Source: Bordetella parapertussis (lineage in GTDB: Bacteria > Pseudomonadota > Gammaproteobacteria > Burkholderiales > CAIKXV01). From it: a stretch of 16,702 bases of DNA. The stretch spans positions 1 through 16,702 of the forward strand of contig CAMDXD010000036.1 of the NCBI GenBank assembly GCA_945877995.1, given 5' to 3'. Positions 6,558 through 13,687 of the stretch are shown in pieces. The notes below the pieces were generated by a model. That model ran no database searches. It was not told where the DNA came from and saw only the letters and a program-made list of their open reading frames with translations. A program made the translations under genes and the position numbers. The number at the start of each line of letters is the position of its first letter. The first letter of the stretch is position 1.

Positions 6558-7229
6558 TCAGCCCTCGACATGGTTCGCCGGATCGGCGGTGAAGCGCTGG
6601 AACGCCGGCCGCTCCACCAGCCCGGCATACCAGCGCTCGATGTTCGGGAAGCGCGGGCGCTCGGCTTCCAGCAGCACCCAGCGATGGACGCGGATGCCGA
6701 TCGGGATGTCGCCGAAGGTGAAGCGGTCGCCGACCATGAAGCGGCTCTGCCCGAGCTGGGCCTCGATGATCTCGAGGCGCTTGTTGAACGCGGCGCGCGC
6801 CTTCGCGAGATTGTCTGCGCTGCGCTGCTCCACAGGCAGCCGCACCAGTTCCATCACGAGTTCGTGCTGGGGCGGCAGCAGTTCGTTGTTCTCGAAATCC
6901 TGCCAGCGGGTCGCCGATGCGAAGGTACGTACGTCGTTGCCATACATCGCCTCGGGTGCGTACTGCATCACCAGGTAGCGGCAGATCGCATTCGACTCCC
7001 ACAGCACGTAGCCGTCGTCGTCGATCGTCGGGATGCGTCCGTTGGGATTGAGCGCGCGATACTGAGGGGTGTCGACCACGCCGAACGGCGTATTGCCCTT
7101 GGCGACATGGCCACCCTGGCCCATCACGCCACTGGCCAGGATGAAGTCGAAGTCGATCCCGATCTCGGCAAGTGTCCAGAGCACCTTCTGCGTACGGTTG
7201 GATGTCAGCCTGCCCCAGAGCTTCAGCAT
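6558..7229 (-). CDS. Glutathione S-transferase family protein
   Basis: 223-residue cytosolic GST. The N-terminal thioredoxin-like domain (about 1-85) opens MLKLWGRLTSNRTQKVLWTL, where Ser10 is a candidate glutathione-activating residue. It contains NPNGRIPTIDDDG with the cis-Pro at 67 and WESNAI (Glu78-Ser79), which bind the glutathione backbone. The helical C-terminal domain includes FTFGDIPIGIRVHRW, matching the N-capping motif region of GSTs. Start: the ATG at 7229 overlaps the end of the thioredoxin-reductase-like gene by 7 bp, and the longer reading frame upstream lies inside that gene. It probably conjugates or reduces a small electrophile; no substrate can be read. Its location in an operon with a selenoprotein and a flavin disulfide reductase suggests one thiol-based pathway. 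Confidence 0.9.
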   Translation of the reverse strand: MLKLWGRLTSNRTQKVLWTLAEIGIDFDFILASGVMGQGGHVAKGNTPFGVVDTPQYRALNPNGRIPTIDDDGYVLWESNAICRYLVMQYAPEAMYGNDVRTFASATRWQDFENNELLPPQHELVMELVRLPVEQRSADNLAKARAAFNKRLEIIEAQLGQSRFMVGDRFTFGDIPIGIRVHRWVLLEAERPRFPNIERWYAGLVERPAFQRFTADPANHVEG

Positions 7230-8140
7230 TGCAGCGACTCCTCCACCGACCGCGCGGCCAGCGCCGCATCGGCCACCGCATCGACCAGGCGCCCGCCGTA
7301 TCCGGCACGCACGGCCCCGACCGCGTAAGTGCCCGGCAGCGACGCGGCGAGCCGCGCATCGGTCTGGATCGCGCCATCCGCCGCGGTGGCAAGCCCGGTC
7401 CATCCGCTGTTGGGCAACAGGCCGACGCACGGGTATACCGCGCGCACGGGCAACCGCGATGTTCCCGAGGGCCCGGCGACGGTCACCGCGTCGATGCCGT
7501 CGGTGCCTTCGATCGAGGCCAGCGTCGACTGCCAGTGGATGCGCAGCGCCTCGCCGCGCCCCGCAAACGCCTGCTCGAATGCAGCGTGCACCGACGCCCG
7601 CGCGCGGAACGCGGTGCCCCGGTGGACGACATGCACCGTGCGCGCGTAGTGCGCCAGCACTGCGGCCTCCTGCAGCGCGCTGTCGCCACCGCCGACCACC
7701 ACTACGTCGGCGCCCTTGACCAGGGGCCCGTCGCAGTCGGCACAATGCGACAGGCCGCGGTCGACATAGGCAGCCTCGCCCGGGATACCGAGCGGCCGCC
7801 GCGACGCGCCGGTGGCGATGACCACGCAGCGTGCTTCATGCGTACCCGCATCGGTGTGCAGCAGCAGGCCGCTGGCCGATGCCTCGAGTGCGGTCGCGCA
7901 ACCGCCCAGGCTCTCGACGCCGGCGTCGGCTGCCTCGGTGATCCAGTTTGCGGCCAGATCGCTGCCGGAGCAGGGCCCGCCCTCCTCGGCCGGCCAATCG
8001 ATCAGCTCATTGATGCTCGTCACCAGCCCGCCGAACATCAGTTGCTCGACGGTACCGGTGCGCAGCCCAGCGCGTGCGCAGTCGCGCGCCGTCGCCAGCC
8101 CGGCGATGCCCTCGCCCACCACGATCACGTCGAAGCTCAT
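7223..8140 (-). CDS. Thioredoxin-reductase-like FAD flavoprotein
   Basis: 305-residue member of the low-molecular-weight thioredoxin reductase group, which moves electrons from NAD(P)H through FAD to a redox disulfide. Visible: FAD-binding GEGIAG (residues 9-14), the active-site Cys133-Ala-Asp-Cys136 in SHCADCDGPL, close to the classical CATCDG, and the nucleotide motif GGGDSALQEA (150-159). Several family residues have changed. The NADPH-specifying HRR is HRG (173-175), and the C-terminal FAD motif that normally reads GD is GA in YAVGAVRAG. So cofactor preference and partner may differ from housekeeping TrxB. The ATG at 8140 overlaps the aminotransferase stop as ATGA. It is a plausible reductant supplier for the Sec/Cys protein at the end of the operon; that is inference. 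Confidence 0.88.
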   Translation of the reverse strand: MSFDVIVVGEGIAGLATARDCARAGLRTGTVEQLMFGGLVTSINELIDWPAEEGGPCSGSDLAANWITEAADAGVESLGGCATALEASASGLLLHTDAGTHEARCVVIATGASRRPLGIPGEAAYVDRGLSHCADCDGPLVKGADVVVVGGGDSALQEAAVLAHYARTVHVVHRGTAFRARASVHAAFEQAFAGRGEALRIHWQSTLASIEGTDGIDAVTVAGPSGTSRLPVRAVYPCVGLLPNSGWTGLATAADGAIQTDARLAASLPGTYAVGAVRAGYGGRLVDAVADAALAARSVEESLQC

Positions 8141-9369
8141 CGTGCGCCCGTGCCCGCCGTGCCGACCCACGCCTTGCACAACGACAGCACGCGCTCGATG
8201 TCGGAGGCGTCGTTGTAGACATGGATGGAGAAGCGCAGCGCACCGCGCCGCACCGACAGCTTCACGCCATGGGCGCTCAGGTGCTCGTACAGCGACTGCA
8301 TGCGGCCGTCGTCGGCCACGTCATGGCCATCGCCCATCGCGCCGATCATCACGATCTGGCTGCGCTGCGCGCCGCGCGGCGCGCCGATCAACGGCAGGCC
8401 GAGCGCCACCAGGCCTTCGGCCAGCTGCACGGCCAGCGCGGTGTTGTGCGCCTCGATGTTCGCAATGCCGACGCGGTGGAGCAAGTCCAGCGATGCATCG
8501 GCCGCGGCGACGCCGATGAAGTTGTAGTTGCCCAGGTCGAACCGCCGCGCGCCCGGCATCAGCTTGAAGTCGAAGTCGCCCAGCGCCGCCTCGCCCTTCT
8601 CGCCCAGGTCGACGCCGAAGCGCGCGAGGAACATCGGCGCGAGGCGCTCGGCCCAGCGCCGGCGCACGTACAGGAAGCCCATGCCGTAGAGCGCGAGCAG
8701 GCCCTTCTGCGTCGACACCGCGAGCGCATCGATGCCGAAGCGCTCGACATCGCTGTCGACCATGCCGGCCGACTGCGCGCCGTCGACCATGAACAGCGCG
8801 TCATGGCGGCGGCAGGCTTCCGACAGGGGCGCCAGGTCGACGCGAAAGCCGGGCGCGAAACTCACCGCGCACAGCGTGACCAGCCGGGTCTTCGCGTCGA
8901 CTGCCGCAGCCATCTCGGCCACCGGGTAGGCGCCACCACGCATCGGGATCGAGCGCACCTCGACGCCGAAGCGGCGAGCCAGGTTGAGCCAGACGTACAC
9001 GTTGTTCGCGTGCTCGAGGTCGGCGCAGAGCACCACGTTCTCGCCCGGCTTCCAGTCGATCGCGGTGGCGACGATGTTCAGTCCCTCGGAGATGTTCTTC
9101 GTGTAGGCGATCTCGTCCGGATGGGCATTCACGAGCCGCGCGAAGCTGGCGCGGGTACGCTCCACCAGGGCGAACATCGCCGCCTTGTCGCCGCCGAGCA
9201 TCCGCATGTCGAGGTGGCGCTCGATCGCCTCGCGTACCGGGGTGCCGATGAGACAGCGGCCGGCGACGTCGAGGTAGGTCTGGGACAGCGCGCCGGGGTA
9301 CATCGCGCGGACCTGGGCCGGTGTCAGTGTTGCCTGGCCAATGGCGGCCGGTGCCTTCATGTCATTCAT
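8137..9369 (-). CDS. Class V aminotransferase-fold PLP-dependent enzyme
   Basis: 410-residue PLP enzyme of fold type I, class V (the group with isopenicillin N epimerase-like proteins, kynureninase and cysteine desulfurases). The PLP lysine is Lys222 in STQKGLLALYGMGFLYVR. Asp196 in MVDGAQSAG contacts the pyridine nitrogen, and His120 in DLEHANNV is the ring-stacking position. The end reads RRGALRFSIHVYND with no cysteine in the region where desulfurases and selenocysteine lyases carry theirs, so it is unlikely to mobilise S or Se. Start: ATG 9369 has GGAG 6 nt upstream; an ATG three codons later is possible. It follows the EthD-like gene by 18 nt and is coupled to the next gene. Its reaction (transamination, epimerisation or C-X bond cleavage) is not determined. 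Confidence 0.87.
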   Translation of the reverse strand: MNDMKAPAAIGQATLTPAQVRAMYPGALSQTYLDVAGRCLIGTPVREAIERHLDMRMLGGDKAAMFALVERTRASFARLVNAHPDEIAYTKNISEGLNIVATAIDWKPGENVVLCADLEHANNVYVWLNLARRFGVEVRSIPMRGGAYPVAEMAAAVDAKTRLVTLCAVSFAPGFRVDLAPLSEACRRHDALFMVDGAQSAGMVDSDVERFGIDALAVSTQKGLLALYGMGFLYVRRRWAERLAPMFLARFGVDLGEKGEAALGDFDFKLMPGARRFDLGNYNFIGVAAADASLDLLHRVGIANIEAHNTALAVQLAEGLVALGLPLIGAPRGAQRSQIVMIGAMGDGHDVADDGRMQSLYEHLSAHGVKLSVRRGALRFSIHVYNDASDIERVLSLCKAWVGTAGTGAR

Positions 9370-9387
9370 CGTGGTCTCCGTGGACGG

Positions 9388-10074
9388 TCAGCCGACGCGG
9401 GTGTAGCGGCGGCAGCGGGTGAACTGAAGATCGGTGGCGGCGGACTGGTCGAGCCAGGGCTGCACCACCCGTTCCTGCACGGACGCATCCTGCAGCAGGC
9501 GTTCATGGTCGAGATGATAGGTGACCACGTGCCTATGCGTACCGGCCGAAGCGACGAAGGTACGCACGCAGCGCAGTCCGTCCACCGTGTCTTGCGTCGC
9601 GGCGGAGCGACCGACCCAGTCGGCCAGTTCCGCCGCACGCCCTTCGGCCGGGTTGGCAGCGACCACGAGCAGCGCCAGCGCGCCCTCGGGAGCCAGCCGG
9701 TTCCCCGGCCAGCACTGGGCCGCCTCTGCGCGCAGTCGCTTGATGCAGCGCCAGCCGACCCGTCGCGTCCACGGCGAGTTGTTCTTGTAGCCGACCGCGA
9801 GGTAGCCCGGGCTGCGCAAAACGTCAGCCGAGGCAAGGTCGTAGGTGGTCATCGACACCTTCGGGTCGTCGATGCTGCACCAGCGCCGGATGTCGAGGAA
9901 GCCGGGGATGCGCAGCCGCTCCGGGATGTGCTCGGTGTCGTACCAGTCGTGGAACTCGTCTTCGGCGACCGGCGAGAAGTCGAATGACGAGATCAGCAGA
10001 CCGTACGATTGCCCGCCCGCCCCGCCCTCCGCGCCTGTCGCCGCATCCGGATCGCGTTCGTTCACCGCCGCCAT
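9388..10074 (-). CDS. Ferredoxin-like-fold (EthD/dimeric alpha-beta barrel-like) protein, function unknown
   Basis: 228 residues, first gene of the leftward operon. After a Gly/Ala-rich leader (1-22) comes YGLLISSFDFSPVAEDEFHD followed by WYDTEHIPERLRIPGFLDIR, the pattern of EthD-like and related dimeric alpha-beta barrel domains, in which WYxxEHxPER and a PGF turn recur. A second half (about 125-228) begins with another beta-strand-like ALALLVVAANP and contains THRHVVTYHLD, suggesting a duplicated domain in one chain. Such proteins often serve in catabolism of small molecules, as enzymes or accessory proteins, but none of the named activities can be assigned here. Start: ATG 10074 has GGAGG 4 nt upstream (10079-10083). 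The start lies only 50 bp from the oppositely oriented dehydrogenase gene, so their promoters must overlap or lie inside coding sequence. Confidence 0.75.
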   Translation of the reverse strand: MAAVNERDPDAATGAEGGAGGQSYGLLISSFDFSPVAEDEFHDWYDTEHIPERLRIPGFLDIRRWCSIDDPKVSMTTYDLASADVLRSPGYLAVGYKNNSPWTRRVGWRCIKRLRAEAAQCWPGNRLAPEGALALLVVAANPAEGRAAELADWVGRSAATQDTVDGLRCVRTFVASAGTHRHVVTYHLDHERLLQDASVQERVVQPWLDQSAATDLQFTRCRRYTRVG

Positions 10075-10124
10075 GGAACCTCCGCCGCGTTATTCTCCGC
10101 ACTCCATCCCGCACCCTCCAGGCC

Positions 10125-11315
10125 ATGTCGACGCATCCGGACCCGCTGCACGCCGCCGCCCCGCTGTCGTTCGTCCACGCGTTCCCAAGGCAACGTCTCG
10201 TGCTGGGCAACGGCGCGATCGACCGCGTGGCCGCTGAAGCGACCGCAGAAGGCATCCGCCGGCCCTTCCTGGTCTGCAGCGCGCGCGGACGGCGCAGCGT
10301 GCTGTTCGAGCGCATCGCCGCCGGGTTCGACACCGGCACGCCCGTCTGGGACGACGTACCGCTGCATGCACCGCTGTCGACCACGCTCGAGGCCGCAGCC
10401 GTCGCGCGGCGCGCAGGCTGCGACGGCATCGTCGCATTCGGCGGTGGCAGCGTGTCGGACCTCGCCAAGGGCGTCGCGCTGGTAATGGCGGAGGGCATCG
10501 ACATCGAGCACTTCGCGCTGCGCCGCGAGGCCGGACGGATCGTCGGCCATCCGAGCACGGCGCCTAAGGTGCCGCTGGTGGCGATCCCGACCACCCTGTC
10601 CGGCGCGGAAGTGACGCCTGGCTTCAGCCTGACCCGCGACGATGCCTACAAGGTGCTGTTCCGCGACCCGCAACTCGCCGCGCGGGTGCTGGTGTTCGAT
10701 CCGGCCGTGCTCGACGGCATCCCGCGCCCGCTGCTCGCCGGCACCCTCGCCAATGCGCTCGCGCACGGCTGCGAAGCGCTGTACTCCTTGGCACGCACGC
10801 CGGTGTCCAGCCTGTTCGCGCGCGAAGGACTGGCACGGCTGGTCGCCGGGGCGGATGCCACGTTCGCCGAGGCTTCGCACCGCCCCGCTCGCGGCGCGCA
10901 CGACCTGCTGCTGGGCAGCTACCTCGTGGCCGCCGCGATCATCAATGCCCGTACCGCGCTCCACCACGCGACCTGCCACAAGCTCGCGCCAGTGCTCGGC
11001 GCCTCGCACGGCGAGGTGAATGCGCTGGTGCTGCCGCATGCGCTGGCTTTCAACCTGCCGGCCTGCCCCGAGGCCGCGGCCGACCTCGCCCGAGCGATCG
11101 GCGCCGCCGATGCATCGACCGGCGCACTGGTCGAGCGCCTCGACCGCTACAGCCGGGCGGCCGGCCTGCGGCGCTCGCTGCGCGAGTTCGGCATCTCGCG
11201 CAGCGCGCTGGCAGAGGTGGCGCAGCGCATCCATGCCGAACCCGGCCTGTCGTTCAATCCGCGCCCGATCGACTCCGCCGCCCAGATCGAGGCGATGCTG
11301 CAGCAGGCCTGGTGA
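10125..11315 (+). CDS. Iron-containing alcohol dehydrogenase, maleylacetate reductase-like
   Basis: 396-residue member of the group III metal-dependent alcohol dehydrogenases, closest in motifs to maleylacetate reductases, which reduce maleylacetate to 3-oxoadipate with NAD(P)H at the end of (chloro)aromatic ring-cleavage pathways. Visible: nucleotide motif AFGGGSVSDLAKG (106-109 GGGS), TTLSGAEVTPGFSLT, NALAHGCEALYS (Asn210 and His214), and TALHHATCHKLAPVLGASHG with VLPHALAFN (His280, His281, His285, His295). Asn210 replaces the metal-binding Asp of typical iron dehydrogenases, which is usual in maleylacetate reductases. Start: ATG 10125 has only a weak CTCCAGG-type upstream site; the longer open frame from 9984 would overlap the divergent gene and adds proline/arginine-rich sequence, so it was not used. 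It ends 5 bp before the convergent amidase stop. The true substrate may differ, because no ring-cleavage gene is nearby. Confidence 0.85.
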   Translation: MSTHPDPLHAAAPLSFVHAFPRQRLVLGNGAIDRVAAEATAEGIRRPFLVCSARGRRSVLFERIAAGFDTGTPVWDDVPLHAPLSTTLEAAAVARRAGCDGIVAFGGGSVSDLAKGVALVMAEGIDIEHFALRREAGRIVGHPSTAPKVPLVAIPTTLSGAEVTPGFSLTRDDAYKVLFRDPQLAARVLVFDPAVLDGIPRPLLAGTLANALAHGCEALYSLARTPVSSLFAREGLARLVAGADATFAEASHRPARGAHDLLLGSYLVAAAIINARTALHHATCHKLAPVLGASHGEVNALVLPHALAFNLPACPEAAADLARAIGAADASTGALVERLDRYSRAAGLRRSLREFGISRSALAEVAQRIHAEPGLSFNPRPIDSAAQIEAMLQQAW

Positions 11316-11320
11316 GCGCA

Positions 11321-12607
11321 TCAGGAACGCCATCCGACGAGGCGTTCGATGAACGCAGCCGCCGCCAGCAGGCGCGCTTCATCATGCCAGCGCGCAACCA
11401 GTTGCACGCCCACTGGCAACCCGCGCGGCCCGCGCATGACCGGCAGCGTCAGGCAGGGCAAGCCGAGCAGACTCCAGCGCCGGTTGAAGCCCGCGCTGCC
11501 GGTCGTGGTCAGTCCCTCCGGAGCCTCCCCCGGCGCGCTCGGCGCCAGCAGTACGTGGTGGTCGTCGAACCAGCCCGCGACCGATGAGCGGCAGCCGTGC
11601 GCGATCGCGCGCGCAGCGTGGTACTCGGCCGCCGGCTGCGCAAGCCCGTGGTCGAGCCGGTCGCGCAGTTTCGCGCTGATCTGGCCGGCCTGGTGCGCAT
11701 GCTCATGGGCGAGTGCGCGCGCCGCTTCGAAATGCTCGATAAGGGGATGGATGCGCGCCAGTTCACTGCAGGGTGCCGGCAGTTCAGCCGCTGCGACCGG
11801 GACCCCCGCCGCCGACAGCGCACGCGCCACGGTATCGAGCGCGGCCCAGGCCTCCGGCTGTCCCTCGGATGCCGGATCGGTCCGCACGATCGTGACGGAC
11901 GCGGGGGCCAGCGGATCGGCCACCGCCATGCCTGGCTGCCGCGCCATCGCCGCGGCCATCAGCGCGGCGTCGCCGACGCTGCGCCCGAAACTGCCCAGGG
12001 TGTCGAGCGATTCCGACACCTGCTTCACGCCCTGGCGGCTCAGCCATCCGAACGTCGGCTTGTAGCCGACGATGCCGCAGAACGCCGCGGGCCGCAGTAC
12101 TGAGCCCGAGGTCTGGGTGCCGCAAGCCAGCGGCACCATGCGATCGGACACGGCCGCTGCAGAGCCGCTCGAGGAACCACCCGGGGTATGCGCCGGGTTC
12201 CACGGATGGCGAGTCACGCCCGGGGTCGTGGTGGCGAACTCCGCGGTCACCGTCTTGCCGAGCACGATGCCGCCCTCGGCGCACAGCAGCGCGATGCAGG
12301 CCGCGTCGGCCCTTGGCCGATACCCCGCGTAGATCGGCGATCCGTAGCTGGTAGGCATGCCGGCGGTGTCGATCACGTCCTTCACGCCGACCGGGATGCC
12401 GGGCAGCAACCCTGCGTGCGCCGCCGCGGCATCGATCGCACGCGCGCGCGCCAGCGCCCCCTCGGCGTCGAGTACCGCCCACGCCTGTACCTGCGGCTCG
12501 CGCAGCGCGATCCGCGCAAGGCAGGCCTCGACCAGGCGAGTCGCCGTCAGCCGGCCGGCGCGGATCAGCGCGACCGCTTCGACCGCGCCCAGTTCATCGG
12601 GTTGCAT
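11321..12607 (-). CDS. Amidase (amidase signature family)
   Basis: 428-residue hydrolase with a Ser-cisSer-Lys triad, which cleaves amide bonds of small molecules in the cytoplasm. The catalytic Lys76 is in GIPVGVKDVIDTAG, the cis-Ser is Ser145 in TPGGSSSGSAAAV, and the nucleophile is Ser169 in CGTQTSGSVLRPAAFCG. The last block has SGS in place of the commoner GGS and Gln in place of Asp, seen in a subset of amidases. Near the C-terminus, LPCLTLPVMRGPRGLPVGVQ is the expected product-side motif. Start: ATG 12607 with a weak GGGG site; it lies 46 nt after the TctC stop. It is the last gene of the TctC-MmgE/PrpD group and converges with the iron-dehydrogenase gene. The substrate may be an amide imported with the help of the TctC proteins; inference. 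Confidence 0.92.
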   Translation of the reverse strand: MQPDELGAVEAVALIRAGRLTATRLVEACLARIALREPQVQAWAVLDAEGALARARAIDAAAAHAGLLPGIPVGVKDVIDTAGMPTSYGSPIYAGYRPRADAACIALLCAEGGIVLGKTVTAEFATTTPGVTRHPWNPAHTPGGSSSGSAAAVSDRMVPLACGTQTSGSVLRPAAFCGIVGYKPTFGWLSRQGVKQVSESLDTLGSFGRSVGDAALMAAAMARQPGMAVADPLAPASVTIVRTDPASEGQPEAWAALDTVARALSAAGVPVAAAELPAPCSELARIHPLIEHFEAARALAHEHAHQAGQISAKLRDRLDHGLAQPAAEYHAARAIAHGCRSSVAGWFDDHHVLLAPSAPGEAPEGLTTTGSAGFNRRWSLLGLPCLTLPVMRGPRGLPVGVQLVARWHDEARLLAAAAFIERLVGWRS

Positions 12608-12653
12608 CGTGGAACCCCGTTCGTATGCGTGCGGGCCGTGCGTTCGTCATCGG

Positions 12654-13658
12654 TCAGTCGATCTTCACTTCCGCCGATTTGATCACCGCGCTCCAGCGGC
12701 GGATTTCGCTGGCAATGTAGGTGCCGAACTGCTCTGGCGTGCCCTCCACCGGTTCGATGCCCAGTTCGCGATAGCGGTCGCGGATGTCCTGCAGCCGCAG
12801 AACCTTCACCACTTCCGCATTGAAGCGGCCGATGATCTCGCGCGAAGTGCCGGCAGGTGCCATGAACCCGTACCACGACGTGGCCTCGTAGCCTGGCACC
12901 GTCTCGGCGATGGGCGGCAGGTCGGGCAACACCGAGGAGCGCTTCGCGGTGGTCACCGCCAACGCGCGCAGCTTGCCCGCCTTCACGTACGGCGCGAACA
13001 GCGGCATGTCGGAGAACATGAACTGCGTCTGTCCGGACAGCAGGTCGGGCATCGCGGCGGAGGCGCCCTTGTACGGCACATGGACCATGCGGGTGCCGGT
13101 CATCGACTTCAGCAGCTCCGCGGTCAGGTGCAGGGCCGTACCGTTGCCCGACGAACCGAAGTTGAGCTGGCCCGGCCGTACCTTCGCGAGTGCGATCAGC
13201 TGCCCGACGTTCTTCGCCGGCAGCGCGGGATGCACCGCGAGCACGTACGGGCCGGTGGCCACCTGCATGATCGGCGCGAGGTCCTTCAGCGGATCGTAGG
13301 GCATCTTCGGATAGAGCCCGACGTTCACCGCGGTCGAACTGGTGGATCCGAGCACCACCGTGTAGCCGTCGTGCGCCGCCTTCGCGACGATGTCCATCCC
13401 GAGCACGCCTCCAGCCCCGGCGCGGTTGTCGACGATGAACGGCTGGCCAAGCGCCTCGGACAGTCGGGTGGCGACCAGCCGCGCGATGATGTCGGTGGTG
13501 CCGCCGGCGGTGAACGGCACGACGATGCGCACGGTCCGGGCAGGCCAGGATTGTGCGAATGCGCTGCCGCACAGCGGCATCAGCAACAGCACCGCCGCCA
13601 GCAGGCGGGGGCGTTGACGCAGCAGGGTCAACCAAGACAGGCACGGGAACGATCGCAT
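12654..13658 (-). CDS. TctC/Bug-family periplasmic substrate-binding protein
   Basis: 334-residue receptor with a signal peptide whose cleavage probably falls after AFA (residue 35). Family blocks: WPARTVRIVVPFTAGGTTD, FIVDNRAGAGGVLGMDIVAK, DGYTVVLGSTSS, MPYDPLKDLAPI, MVHVPYKGASAAMPDLLSGQ and WYGFMAPAGTSREI. The sequence differs enough from the TctC at 5423-6439 that the two likely bind different ligands; for example the first ligand loop is TAGGTTD here and PPGGGTD there. The ATG at 13658 has AGAGGAG (13666-13672) 7 nt upstream, which rejects the upstream extension to 13730. It sits 29 nt after an MmgE/PrpD gene and 46 nt before the amidase gene. No TctA/TctB permease gene is present in the window. 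Confidence 0.93.
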   Translation of the reverse strand: MRSFPCLSWLTLLRQRPRLLAAVLLLMPLCGSAFAQSWPARTVRIVVPFTAGGTTDIIARLVATRLSEALGQPFIVDNRAGAGGVLGMDIVAKAAHDGYTVVLGSTSSTAVNVGLYPKMPYDPLKDLAPIMQVATGPYVLAVHPALPAKNVGQLIALAKVRPGQLNFGSSGNGTALHLTAELLKSMTGTRMVHVPYKGASAAMPDLLSGQTQFMFSDMPLFAPYVKAGKLRALAVTTAKRSSVLPDLPPIAETVPGYEATSWYGFMAPAGTSREIIGRFNAEVVKVLRLQDIRDRYRELGIEPVEGTPEQFGTYIASEIRRWSAVIKSAEVKID

Positions 13659-13687
13659 CGACGGACTCCTCTGGGTTCGGCAGGCTA

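Noticed and set aside
7208..7229. A second selenoprotein: the flavoprotein ends Cys-TGA, and reading through gives Cys-Sec-Ser-Ser-Gly-Ala-Gly-stop, recalling animal thioredoxin reductases
   Set aside because: Bacterial low-molecular-weight thioredoxin reductases have no C-terminal Sec site, the TGA overlaps the start of the GST gene as in ordinary coupling, and only a short, unremarkable tail follows.
8137..9369. The PLP enzyme as a cysteine desulfurase or selenocysteine lyase feeding selenium to the operon
   Set aside because: The C-terminal region where the catalytic Cys would lie reads RRGALRFSIHVYND, without cysteine. A selenium supply role cannot be supported.
8074..9987. Very long plus-strand open frames opposite real genes (also 341-2146, 3897-5465 and 12357-14273)
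   Set aside because: These are antisense shadows typical of GC-rich DNA: Arg/His/Ala-rich, no recognisable domain, no ribosome sites, and each lies opposite genes with clear family motifs.
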